Source of the DNA: Candidatus Yonathbacteria bacterium CG_4_8_14_3_um_filter_46_25
GTDB taxonomy: Bacteria; Patescibacteriota; Minisyncoccia; Phycocordibacterales; UBA1539
Length of the DNA: 39,862 bases
NCBI GenBank assembly: GCA_002788135.1
Contig: PFQT01000053.1
Location: 1 to 39,862 of the forward strand
Direction of reading: 5' to 3'
Position numbers and translations under genes: made by a program. The notes under the pieces are model-generated. The model was not told where the DNA came from. It saw nothing but the letters and a program-made list of their open reading frames with translations, and searched no databases. Positions 28,301 to 36,324 of the stretch are shown in pieces (within the stretch, counting starts at the first letter, position 1; every line of letters begins with the position of its first letter).

Positions 28301-29013
28301 TCTTCAAGAATTTCCTTGTAGCGATGCAAATCAAGCTCTCTAAAAATATTGTAGATCGCCTCGGCGCCGATACCCGCCTCAAAAGCAGTTCCGTATTTCA
28401 GTGAATACTTGCCATAAGTCGCCTCGTCAATGACATTACCCTCTTCGATCTCGCCCACCTCCTTCTTTGCGGTAAGGAGCAATTCCTTGAGTTTCCCTTT
28501 TGAACGCTCATCATTAACTCCTTTTACCTTTTCCTTATATTCGCTGTCGAGACGCTTCAAGATATTGGTTTTCTCCGTATCATTGACGTTAGTGATGATA
28601 TAACCGGCAAAGTACACGACTTTTTCGATATCGGCAACCGATAGGTTAAGCAAAAGCCCTATTCTCGACGGAACACCCCTCAAAAACCAAATGTGTGCGA
28701 CAGGACTCGCAAGCTCGATGTGTCCCATGCGCTCTCTTCGAACGATTGAACGAGTAACCTCGACGCCGCACTTTTCACAAATAATACCTTTATACCGAAT
28801 TCTTTTGTATTTTCCGCAATAACATTCGTAGTCCTTTTCCGGTCCAAATATTCGCTCGTCAAAGAGTCCGCCGCGCTCGCTCCGTTGGGTTCGATAGTTA
28901 ATCGTTTCCGGCTTGGTCACTTCTCCGTATGACCATTCTTTGACCCTTTCGGGAGAAGCAAGTTTGAGGACAATCGAATCAAAATCGGTGATTTTTCCTT
29001 TTGTTGTTTTCAT
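25372..29013 (-). CDS. rpoC: RNA polymerase beta' subunit
   Basis: NADFDGDQMAVHVPLS; CYCGKYKRIRYKGIICEKCGVEV; GEPGTQLTMRTFHAGG. Confidence 0.98.
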   Translation of the reverse strand: MKTTKGKITDFDSIVLKLASPERVKEWSYGEVTKPETINYRTQRSERGGLFDERIFGPEKDYECYCGKYKRIRYKGIICEKCGVEVTRSIVRRERMGHIELASPVAHIWFLRGVPSRIGLLLNLSVADIEKVVYFAGYIITNVNDTEKTNILKRLDSEYKEKVKGVNDERSKGKLKELLLTAKKEVGEIEEGNVIDEATYGKYSLKYGTAFEAGIGAEAIYNIFRELDLHRYKEILEERLEKAKTAEKTKLRKRLGLIKSLIISGVMPEWMFLTMIPVTPPALRPMVALEGGRHATSDVNDLYRRVINRNNRLKKLKEIGAPEVILRNEKRILQEAVDSLIDNSIRRIQTAAVSQSQKRALKSIADTLKGKQGLFRQNLLGKRVDYSGRSVIVVGPDLKLNQCGLPKHMALELFRPFVISKILERELAFNIRGAGRIIDDGHPDVWAILEEVIKNKFVLLNRAPTLHRLGIQAFNPILIEGNAIMVHPLVCRAFNADFDGDQMAVHVPLSDEAQQEARDLMASNQNLLGPGNGDPIVNPELDIVLGCYWMTKVIDGEVGEGKVFPNPNSAIMAYDFGLVGFRSKIKVMPTDSPKYGAYESKLFETSVGRLLFNSVLPSDFAYINKEVNKRGLGEIVEDIIERYGMEGTPKILDKIKAFGYKYVTQSGITWGIDEVQVPAEKKGIIEGARKKIAVIQDQYDEGLLANEERFRKVISVWQETRDLIERVIPGTLAKDGPVSDMLHSGARGSISQIVQMAGMKGLIVNTAGRTIDFPIIPSAKEGLSPIEYFVTTHGSRKGLADTALKTAKAGYLTRRLVDVAQDAIITEEDCGEKEGKRVTKQNLAGFETPISKNLRGRILAKDVVGVDGKVLFKKGAIVSKKDAIKAEEAGVTEAFVRSPLTCKTLYGVCQKCYGVDPGRNKLVKLGEAVGIVAAQAIGEPGTQLTMRTFHAGGIASVGGDITQGLPRVEEIFERKIPKSAAVINVSDGEVIEVENSMDGKKIIVLADPATKTKGKERVEYIVPLKRMSRVKVGDTVKKGDILTDGSADISELFKYSTKDATQDYILNEVNRIYELQGASICKKHIEVIVRQMFARVRIKEAGDTKFIIGSVVDKSVFNAENEKVKAGGGEVATAISIVLGISDVALTTKSWLSAASFENTTRVLIETAIRGTEDQLRGLKENVILGRLIPVGTGARIKEKVASDREKDSAPVE

Positions 29014-29036
29014 AAGATTGAGCGTTATAAATTCAA

Positions 29037-32000
29037 TTATTTTGTCCGAGTATCTTCGTCATGTTTTTGTAAAATAACATCGAGCGAGAGACCACGCAGG
29101 TTATACAAAAGCACATTGAACGATTCCGGCGTATTGGACTCGTGTATTTTCTCACCTTGAACGATCGCATCGAACGCACGCGACCGACCTACGATATCGT
29201 CCGATTTTATGGTGAGCATTTCGCGCAATATGTGCGCCGCGCCGTATCCTTCAAGCGCCCATACTTCCATTTCGCCAAAACGCTGACCACCTCCTTGTGC
29301 CTTGCCTCCAAGCGGTTGCTGTGTAATGAGCGAGTATGGTCCAATGGATCGCATATGTATCTTGTCTTCTACCATGTGATGCAATTTGAGTATGTACATA
29401 TAGCCAACAGCTATATTTTGTTCGAATGTCTGACCCGTTCTACCGTCAAAAAGTTTCATTTTCCCGTCAGCGCTGAATCCAGCCTTTTCCAATTCTTCTT
29501 TGATTTCTTCAACAGTCGCCCCCATGAACGCCGGAACGATCGCTTGATAATCGAGCGTATGCGCGGCAAGACCAAGATGAAGTTCAAGTATCTGTCCCAA
29601 ATTCATACGAGACGGAACGCCAAGAGGAGTCAAGATAACATCAACCGGCCTTCCGTCTTCCATGAACGGCATATCTTCTTCCGCGAGAACCGTTGAAACA
29701 ACACCCTTGTTCCCATGGCGTCCCGCAAGTTTGTCGCCGACCGTAACGTTGCGAAGTTGAGCGATTTCAACATGAATCTTCTTTATAATCCCAGACTCAA
29801 GATTGTCTCCGCGATCACGCGAAAAGACCTTGACGCCGACAATACGACCGCGTTTGCCGTGCGGCATCCGCAGTGATGTGTCCTTGACATCACGCGCTTT
29901 CTCTCCGAAGATCGAACGGAGAAGACGCTCCTCGGGAGTAAGTTCCGCTTCTCCCTTGGGAGTAATCTTGCCAACCAGAATATCTCCCGGCTGAACTTCG
30001 GCGCCGATGCGCACAATACCATCTTCGTCGAGATCTTTGAGTTTCGCTTCGCCAACATTCGGAATATCGTGAGTTGTTATTTCCGGCCCAAGCTTCGTGT
30101 CTCTCACATTGGCCGTAAACTCGTCCATATAAATGCTCGTGAAGCGTCCGTCTTTCACCACTTTTTCCGAGAGAATGATCGCGTCTTCATAGTTTGACCC
30201 TCCCCACGACATGAAAGCGACGAGCATATTTTGCCCGAGCGCGATCTGTCCGCCGTCAGACGACGAGGTGTCGACGAGTAGATCTCCTTTCTTTACTTTC
30301 TGTCCAAGAGAAACCGCTGGTCGTTGATGGAGCGCGGTAAAACTGTTCGTGCGCGAGTAATTCACCAGATCATAGGTATGTCTTGTTTCTTTGTTCCCTT
30401 TAAGAACGACTTTTTTCGCGTCAACCGCTTCGATCGTTCCATCTTCTGGAGCAAGGATGATCCTTCCCGTATCACGAGCCGCTTTTGCTTCCATGCCGGT
30501 AGCGACAAGCGGCGCTTGGGGGAGAATGGCCGGTGTCGCCTGTTTCTGCATGTTTGATCCCATGAGTGCTCGGTTGGCATCATTATGTTCAAGGAACGGG
30601 ATCATGGATGTTGCTATGGAAAACGCCTGACCGGGCGCAACATCCATCAATTGGACTTCGTCACGACCAACAAGAAGAGGACTGGTCTTTGATCTCGCTT
30701 CCACATATGGCTCCGAAATATTCCCCGACGCATCATAATGTGTCGCCGCGTGAGCGATGATGTATTGCTCCTCTTCAAGCGCGTCAAGATAAACAACTTC
30801 TCCGGTTATTTTTCCTTTTTCAACTTTTACGTATGGTGTTTCAATGATCCCGAAATCATTGACCCAAGCATACGTTGCGAATCGCAAGATAAGACCGATG
30901 TTCGGACCTTCGGGGGTATGGATGGGACACAGTCTTCCATAGTGCGATGAATGAACATCGCGCACCTCAAGCCCCGCGCGCTCACGAGTGAGACCGCCCG
31001 GTCCGAGCGCCGAGAGTGTTCGGAGGTGCTCTATTTCGTTCAATATATTGTACTGCCCCATGAACTGCGAAAGTTGGTTGGTGGCAAAAAATTCTTTGAT
31101 GCGCGCCTGAAGCGGTCGAGGACTAATGAATTGTATGGGCAGGACCGTGTCCGACTCAATGGTCGACATCCTATCCTGAACATTTCGTTTGATCTGCGAC
31201 ATGCCAACTCGCAGTTTTTGATGAAGAAGCTCGCCGACGGAACGAACCCGACGCGAACCGAGGTGGTCAATATCATCGGGAGCGGCCCCGGGTGTTATAT
31301 TGAGCTTGGCGATATGCGCGACGATGGCAACGACATCATCGCGAGAAATAGTGCGCTCGTTCGTCAATACGCTTTTGTCAGATTTCCTTCCGAACCGCTT
31401 GTTGAATTTGAAACGACCGACTTCGGAAAGATCATACCGTTCCTTGCTGAAAATCGAGTCGATAAATCCTTTCGCGTTGTCGGGAGTAACAAGCTCGCCG
31501 TCACGCAAACGTTTATGGATCTCAACATACGAATTTTCTACCGTCTTTGCCGTGTCTTTTTCAAGCGTCGCCTCTATCTGCGCGCGGGCGGCAGGATCGG
31601 CAAACGCCGCGATGATCTCTTTGTCATCTTTCATTCCAAGCACACGAAGCAAAAAAGTGACCGGAAATTTTCGCTTCTTATCGATCCGAACATAGATCAC
31701 GCCATCCGGCTCGGACTCAAGCTCGACCCACGCGCCACGAGACGGAATAATCTTTGCTCCAAAATACCGTTTTCCTTTAAGTTCCTGCACGGAGAACGAA
31801 ACCCCAAACGAACGAGCGAGTTGGGGAACGATGACACGTTCGACACCGTTGATAATGAATGTCCCATGAGGAGTCATCATCGGAAAATCCGCCATGAAGA
31901 TTTCTTGCTCTTTGCTCGTATTGAGCGTTTTGTTCTTCAGTCTGACGACCGCGCGAAGAGACGCTTCATAAGTGATCTTATTGTCTTTCGCGTAATACTC

Positions 32001-32207
32001 ATCGTACTTCGGCTTCCCGAGCTCAAAACTTACAAACTCAAGATCGAACTTTTTCTGCGAATAATCAACGACGGGAGAGAACTCTCGAAACACCTCCCCG
32101 ATCCCTTCGTCAATAAGCAATCGATAGGATTTTAATTGCGTCTCCACAAAGTCAGGAAACTGCACGATCGGCTCTTTATACCTGCTGAAATATTTCTTTG
32201 TTTTCAT
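29037..32207 (-). CDS. rpoB: RNA polymerase beta subunit
   Basis: GRLCPIHTPEGPNIGLI; SWGGSNYEDAIILSEKVV; KLAGRHGNKGVVS. Confidence 0.98.
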   Translation of the reverse strand: MKTKKYFSRYKEPIVQFPDFVETQLKSYRLLIDEGIGEVFREFSPVVDYSQKKFDLEFVSFELGKPKYDEYYAKDNKITYEASLRAVVRLKNKTLNTSKEQEIFMADFPMMTPHGTFIINGVERVIVPQLARSFGVSFSVQELKGKRYFGAKIIPSRGAWVELESEPDGVIYVRIDKKRKFPVTFLLRVLGMKDDKEIIAAFADPAARAQIEATLEKDTAKTVENSYVEIHKRLRDGELVTPDNAKGFIDSIFSKERYDLSEVGRFKFNKRFGRKSDKSVLTNERTISRDDVVAIVAHIAKLNITPGAAPDDIDHLGSRRVRSVGELLHQKLRVGMSQIKRNVQDRMSTIESDTVLPIQFISPRPLQARIKEFFATNQLSQFMGQYNILNEIEHLRTLSALGPGGLTRERAGLEVRDVHSSHYGRLCPIHTPEGPNIGLILRFATYAWVNDFGIIETPYVKVEKGKITGEVVYLDALEEEQYIIAHAATHYDASGNISEPYVEARSKTSPLLVGRDEVQLMDVAPGQAFSIATSMIPFLEHNDANRALMGSNMQKQATPAILPQAPLVATGMEAKAARDTGRIILAPEDGTIEAVDAKKVVLKGNKETRHTYDLVNYSRTNSFTALHQRPAVSLGQKVKKGDLLVDTSSSDGGQIALGQNMLVAFMSWGGSNYEDAIILSEKVVKDGRFTSIYMDEFTANVRDTKLGPEITTHDIPNVGEAKLKDLDEDGIVRIGAEVQPGDILVGKITPKGEAELTPEERLLRSIFGEKARDVKDTSLRMPHGKRGRIVGVKVFSRDRGDNLESGIIKKIHVEIAQLRNVTVGDKLAGRHGNKGVVSTVLAEEDMPFMEDGRPVDVILTPLGVPSRMNLGQILELHLGLAAHTLDYQAIVPAFMGATVEEIKEELEKAGFSADGKMKLFDGRTGQTFEQNIAVGYMYILKLHHMVEDKIHMRSIGPYSLITQQPLGGKAQGGGQRFGEMEVWALEGYGAAHILREMLTIKSDDIVGRSRAFDAIVQGEKIHESNTPESFNVLLYNLRGLSLDVILQKHDEDTRTK

Positions 32208-32348
32208 GCAAAAAAAGATACAGGGTAAAAACCCCTATTCTGGTAAGTAACAACTAGTTTATACTCAAAGTACGCAAAATAGCTCTGGAAACTAGCCCAC
32301 TATCAAAAAATACTCCAACAGTAACTCAATCTATGAGGATTGCACGAA

Positions 32349-32376
32349 AGTATACTCCCTGTATATTTTTTGTCAA
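32349..32376 (-). promoter_or_regulatory. Promoter of the rpoB-rpoC operon
   Basis: TTGACA - 16 nt - TATACT on the minus strand, about 140 nt upstream of the rpoB start. Confidence 0.65.
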
Positions 32377-32524
32377 TATGTGGATAATCATACCCCGCCA
32401 TCAACGATGCCGTTGTTATTCCCCGCGTTTCCACTGCCACCCTCATGAATTAACTGTTACCCAAGAGACACGCAAGCAGTGATATGAATTTTACGATAAT
32501 GCGCTTGGTTATTGATATGAAAGT

Positions 32525-33178
32525 TTACCGCCTTCCTTGCCCTTTTCGCTTTTTTTTCCATCCTTCTATTTTTACATGGTCGCCGGAAAGCAGAACGCGT
32601 GGCACGCGGTATTTTTTACCTTTGTGAACAAATATATCAGGGCGCGTGTAAGTTTCACTTGCCGAAACGCGGTACTCTTCGATGGACTCGCTCTTTCCGA
32701 GAACTCCCGGCACGCGACGCGACACGGCATCGACCACCACCATCGCGGGTGCTTCGCCACCCGTGAGCACATATGGTCCGATCGAAACCTCTTCGGCGCG
32801 CAGTATTTTTTTAACACGCGCATCAATACCCTCATAACGGCCGGAGATGAGGACGATGTCGCGATATTCCTTGGCAAGCTTGTCGGCATACGCATTGGTG
32901 AATTGCTTCCCGGACGGCGAGAACAAGACGATTTTCACATTTCGCTTTCGCGCGCGCGCCTTGCCTACCGCCGCAATAATCGGTTCCGCTTGCATGACCA
33001 TCCCGGGACCTCCGCCGTACGGCCGATCATCTACCTTACGATGCTTATTTTTGGTGAAATCGCGCGGATTGTAAAAACGCACATCGACAAGTCCTGCCTC
33101 TCCGGCGCGGCCAAGGATCGACTCATTGAGATACCCTCTGATACTCTCGGGAAACAAGGTTATTACATGGAATGTCAT
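32525..33178 (-). CDS. trmD: tRNA (guanine-N1)-methyltransferase
   Basis: MTFHVITLFPESIRGYLNESILGRA; DDRPYGGGPGMVMQAEPI; YVLTGGEAPAMVVVDAVSR. Confidence 0.96.
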   Translation of the reverse strand: MTFHVITLFPESIRGYLNESILGRAGEAGLVDVRFYNPRDFTKNKHRKVDDRPYGGGPGMVMQAEPIIAAVGKARARKRNVKIVLFSPSGKQFTNAYADKLAKEYRDIVLISGRYEGIDARVKKILRAEEVSIGPYVLTGGEAPAMVVVDAVSRRVPGVLGKSESIEEYRVSASETYTRPDIFVHKGKKYRVPRVLLSGDHVKIEGWKKKRKGQGRR

Positions 33179-33252
33179 TTATTTTTGTGTTTGATCAATT
33201 CTTGTACTCTAGCAAAAATGCGCAGGGTAGACAAATAAACAGATGCTAAACG

Positions 33253-33287
33253 AAAAACCGCCCTCGCGCCACATGGTGCAAAGGCGG
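33253..33287 (-). terminator. Rho-independent terminator after the KH-domain gene
   Basis: Minus strand ccgcctttgcaccatgtggcgcgagggcggttttt. Confidence 0.7.
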
Positions 33288-33318
33288 ATATTTCTTCCTT
33301 TTATTCCGAAAGGGAAAC

Positions 33319-33639
33319 CTAGGATTTCAGGTCCTCCATTGCCTGATCGATACTGTTTGCGGAATCGCTCCCGCTTCTACTGCCTCCTTCCGGTTCGTTG
33401 ATCTTGAGATTCACACGCGCGTTGTTTTTCATACCAACTATGCGGAGAAGAGTACGGATCGCTTTGGCGGTATTACCCGATCGTCCGATGACCTTACCCA
33501 TGTCATCTTTATTGACATCAAGAGTGACCAACACTCCCATTTCGTCAACATCACGCTTGACTTTCACGTCGCTTGGGTTATCAACCAACGCCTTGACCAC
33601 GTACTCGAGAAATATTACATCGCTTTCTTCTGAAGACAT
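33319..33639 (-). CDS. KH-domain RNA-binding protein (KhpA-like)
   Basis: YVVKALVDNPSDVKVKRDVDEMGVLVTLDVNKDDMGKVIGRSGNTAKAIRTLLRIVG. Confidence 0.9.
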   Translation of the reverse strand: MSSEESDVIFLEYVVKALVDNPSDVKVKRDVDEMGVLVTLDVNKDDMGKVIGRSGNTAKAIRTLLRIVGMKNNARVNLKINEPEGGSRSGSDSANSIDQAMEDLKS

Positions 33640-33920
33640 TGCAACCTAAGTACTTAAACTTAAATAACTTATTCCATGCAGTTGCTCGACCACATCCAAA
33701 CTGCTGAAGATAATTGTATAAAAAAAACACAGACAGTCAACCCCTTGTACCAACAATGTCGCTTCTGCTTCACGTTTTTATAGCTACCAACGGAGCAATT
33801 GCCAAAGAACGGTATCTGACAGTGATATAAACTTTTGCAACGAAAATACGATAGTATTGGTGCGCGGACAAGTTGGTGTTATTGGCGATTGCCACAGGTG
33901 AACACAGCGCGCGCCCAACT

Positions 33921-34322
33921 CTACTTTTCTTCTTTCTTTCCCGCAATAGAAGTATCTTTGGCGGCAACTGCTGGTTTTTCTTCTCCGCCGGCTGATGAAT
34001 TTTCAGCTTTCGATGCGGCTTCGACTTTCTTATCCCCTTCTTTCTTTATCGGGCTCTTTTTAGGAAGCACGTTGACTTTTTTGCCCTCGATCACCTTTTC
34101 CGTAACAAAAATATTGTGTACCGTGTCGGAGAGTTTCGCACCAACCGACATCCAGTGGAGTGCTCGCTCCTTGTTTATTTGAGGGGTTCCAAAGCGCGCG
34201 TTATATGAACCAACAACTTCGACATGATTGCCGCTTTTTGGACCCGTATGGGAATCAACGACAACAAGCCGAAACGACGGATCGTTCTTTCTCCCCACTC
34301 GTTGTAATCGTATCTTTAACAT
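33921..34322 (-). CDS. rpsP: 30S ribosomal protein S16 with acidic/basic C-terminal tail
   Basis: MLKIRLQRVGRKNDPSFRLVVVDSHTGPKSGNHVEVVGSYNAR. Confidence 0.95.
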   Translation of the reverse strand: MLKIRLQRVGRKNDPSFRLVVVDSHTGPKSGNHVEVVGSYNARFGTPQINKERALHWMSVGAKLSDTVHNIFVTEKVIEGKKVNVLPKKSPIKKEGDKKVEAASKAENSSAGGEEKPAVAAKDTSIAGKKEEK

Positions 34323-34434
34323 TGGGTGCAATACTAACAGAACGACGGGTAAAGGTCAATATGCGCATGCGCACGAATGGTGTTGTAGATAGACTTATAG
34401 ACGCAGAGCTTATAAGATATTACAATACAGATAC

Positions 34435-34680
34435 ATGTTTTTCCCGAGCAACACTACCGAACACGCGCCGATCGTCATACCGACTCATTTTCTTTGGGTC
34501 GGCTTGCTTGCGATGCTTATACTATTTATGATCATCAGCACTGTTCTTGTATATCACTGGGTAACGTACGGGTACAAAGCCGCAACAACGAGTATTGCGG
34601 GCATTGTTTATTTTTCCGGCTCGGTCCTTTTTGTCGGCATTACGATGATCGCAATCATATCTTATGGAATTTCATTATGA
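34435..34680 (+). CDS. Small two-TM membrane protein
   Basis: FLWVGLLAMLILFMIISTVLVYHWV and IVYFSGSVLFVGITMIAIISYGI; ATGA overlap with the next gene. Confidence 0.6.
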   Translation: MFFPSNTTEHAPIVIPTHFLWVGLLAMLILFMIISTVLVYHWVTYGYKAATTSIAGIVYFSGSVLFVGITMIAIISYGISL

Positions 34681-35219
34681 TCAAACTTGATGAAAATGAA
34701 AAAATAATCCTCGAGATACGGAAACACTGGTTCCTGCTTGTGGCTGAATCGTTCTTTCTCGTATTCCTTGCCACCATTCCGTTCATAGTATTCAAAGGAA
34801 TAAGCATCACCGGCTTTCTGCGATTCATAACCTTCCAGGGAAGTGGTACATCTCTGTATGTTGCGATCTCCTCCGTGTGGCTTCTTTTTGTGTGGGTCAC
34901 ATTTTTTGTCATCTGGACGGATTACTATCTCGACATTCTCATCATCACCGACAAAAAAGTGATCGACATTGAGCAAAAAGGTCTTTTCTATCGTGAAATA
35001 TCAACATTTCGACTAGACAAGATACAAGACATCACCGTCAAAGTGAACGGCCTCATCCCCACATTCTTCGGTTTTGGCGATATTTATATTCAGACCGCGA
35101 GCGAGGAACAATCATTTGCCGCCAAAGGTGTTCCACACCCCGACAAGATCAAATGGCAGATCCAGGACGAACAAAACAAGGCGCTTGATGAATTACGACA
35201 CGTGTGGATACGAAAATAG
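34677..35219 (+). CDS. PH-domain (bPH2/YdbT-like) membrane protein
   Basis: Two TMs then DYYLDILIITDKKVIDIEQKGLFYREISTFRLDKIQDITVKVNGLIPTFFGFGDIYIQTA. Confidence 0.8.
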   Translation: MIKLDENEKIILEIRKHWFLLVAESFFLVFLATIPFIVFKGISITGFLRFITFQGSGTSLYVAISSVWLLFVWVTFFVIWTDYYLDILIITDKKVIDIEQKGLFYREISTFRLDKIQDITVKVNGLIPTFFGFGDIYIQTASEEQSFAAKGVPHPDKIKWQIQDEQNKALDELRHVWIRK

Positions 35220-35229
35220 AAAAGAAAAA

Positions 35230-35257
35230 GACGGCACGCGCGGACGCTTGTGCCGTC
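35230..35257. terminator. Bidirectional terminator between convergent genes
   Basis: gacggcac-gcgcggacgctt-gtgccgtc. Confidence 0.6.
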
Positions 35258-35271
35258 AATCTTGAAACAAC

Positions 35272-35841
35272 CTAAACCATTGCCGACATCTCGTCGGCAA
35301 CCTCGTCGACGAGTCCGAACGCCACCGCCTCCTCGGCGGAAAACGATCTCTCGGCGTTCATCGCCGCAACAATCTCCGCCAATGAGCGCCCTGTGCGTTG
35401 CGTGAATATCGTGTATATCCTCCGCAATCTCTGGAGGACATAATCGATATTCTCGATCACCCGCGCTTGATCGAGCTCGACGGTTCCCGACTCGTTCATT
35501 CGGCTAATAATTCTGATATTCGCGGTGCTGTTGTGAATCACGATCTCGGCATGCCGCGCGATCATTCGCAGCCGACATGCCTGCAGTACCACACTCGCCA
35601 TCGAGTTCGCCGAACCGACAACAACGCCGACAACCGGCACCCCCGACATGCTGACAGTGTCGTAGATATCGAGCCCGTCGCGGACGTTCCCGCCGGAGCT
35701 CTTGATATAGAGTGTCGCTTCGTCTCCACCATGTTTCAGACGAAGCAACGCCTCTGCAACATAGTTCGCTGTGCGCTCATCTATGTTGCCATTCAACACT
35801 ATGATCCGCGACCGAAGTAGTCGCTCATGGACTTTATTCAT
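35272..35841 (-). CDS. Divergent ClpP-like protease
   Basis: SSGGNVRDGLDIYDTV; GSANSMASVVLQA (Ser); IVIHNST (His); FSAEEAVAFGLVDEV; start MNKVHERLL preceded by SD ggagg. Confidence 0.85.
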   Translation of the reverse strand: MNKVHERLLRSRIIVLNGNIDERTANYVAEALLRLKHGGDEATLYIKSSGGNVRDGLDIYDTVSMSGVPVVGVVVGSANSMASVVLQACRLRMIARHAEIVIHNSTANIRIISRMNESGTVELDQARVIENIDYVLQRLRRIYTIFTQRTGRSLAEIVAAMNAERSFSAEEAVAFGLVDEVADEMSAMV

Positions 35842-35980
35842 GGAAATACCTCCGTTGCGTGCGTGCGCTATTGCACCGTGCTTCAAGTATGCTATACTAT
35901 AGTAAGCATTACCACTATTAGTGGTAATTGTCAACGGGTGTATCTTTACACTCGCATTATTCATTAAAATAAAAAATATT

Positions 35981-36244
35981 ATGATGTCAGAAGGAGTACC
36001 GCAAGACAGCGGGCAAACAAACGCGTTCCCCGCCGACAAAGATGAGAACGAAGAGAAGAATGAGAAAAAGAACGAGGACAGAAATAATGGACAAGCAACT
36101 GCTGTTCATGTTACTGGTGGTGCGGGTGGCGTCCCCCCGCAAGGAGACGGCACGGGGAAATTCATACGAGTCCATAAAGACGGCACGACCGAAAGAACGA
36201 ATAATCTGAAACCAGATGACAATTGGCCACCAGAGCACAATTAA
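35981..36244 (+). CDS. Small hydrophilic hypothetical protein
   Basis: MMSEGVPQDSGQTNAFPADKDENEEKNEKKNEDRNNGQ...; followed by a terminator at 36270-36296. Confidence 0.5.
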   Translation: MMSEGVPQDSGQTNAFPADKDENEEKNEKKNEDRNNGQATAVHVTGGAGGVPPQGDGTGKFIRVHKDGTTERTNNLKPDDNWPPEHN

Positions 36245-36269
36245 TTTCCACCTTATCCGGAACAACATG

Positions 36270-36296
36270 TCCCGCCTTTAGCGGGATTTGTTTTTT
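36270..36296 (+). terminator. Rho-independent terminator
   Basis: tcccgc-cttta-gcggga then tttgtttttt. Confidence 0.8.
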
Positions 36297-36324
36297 GGAC
36301 AAAAACCACTATCATAAAAAAAAT

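Noticed and set aside
30951-32135. 394-aa plus-strand ORF opposite rpoB
   Set aside because: Antisense shadow of the rpoB reading frame; basic, low-complexity composition and no recognisable domain.
33770-34182. Short ORFs around 33770-33967 (-) and 33835-34182 (+)
   Set aside because: Intergenic or antisense to rpsP, no start signals or motifs.
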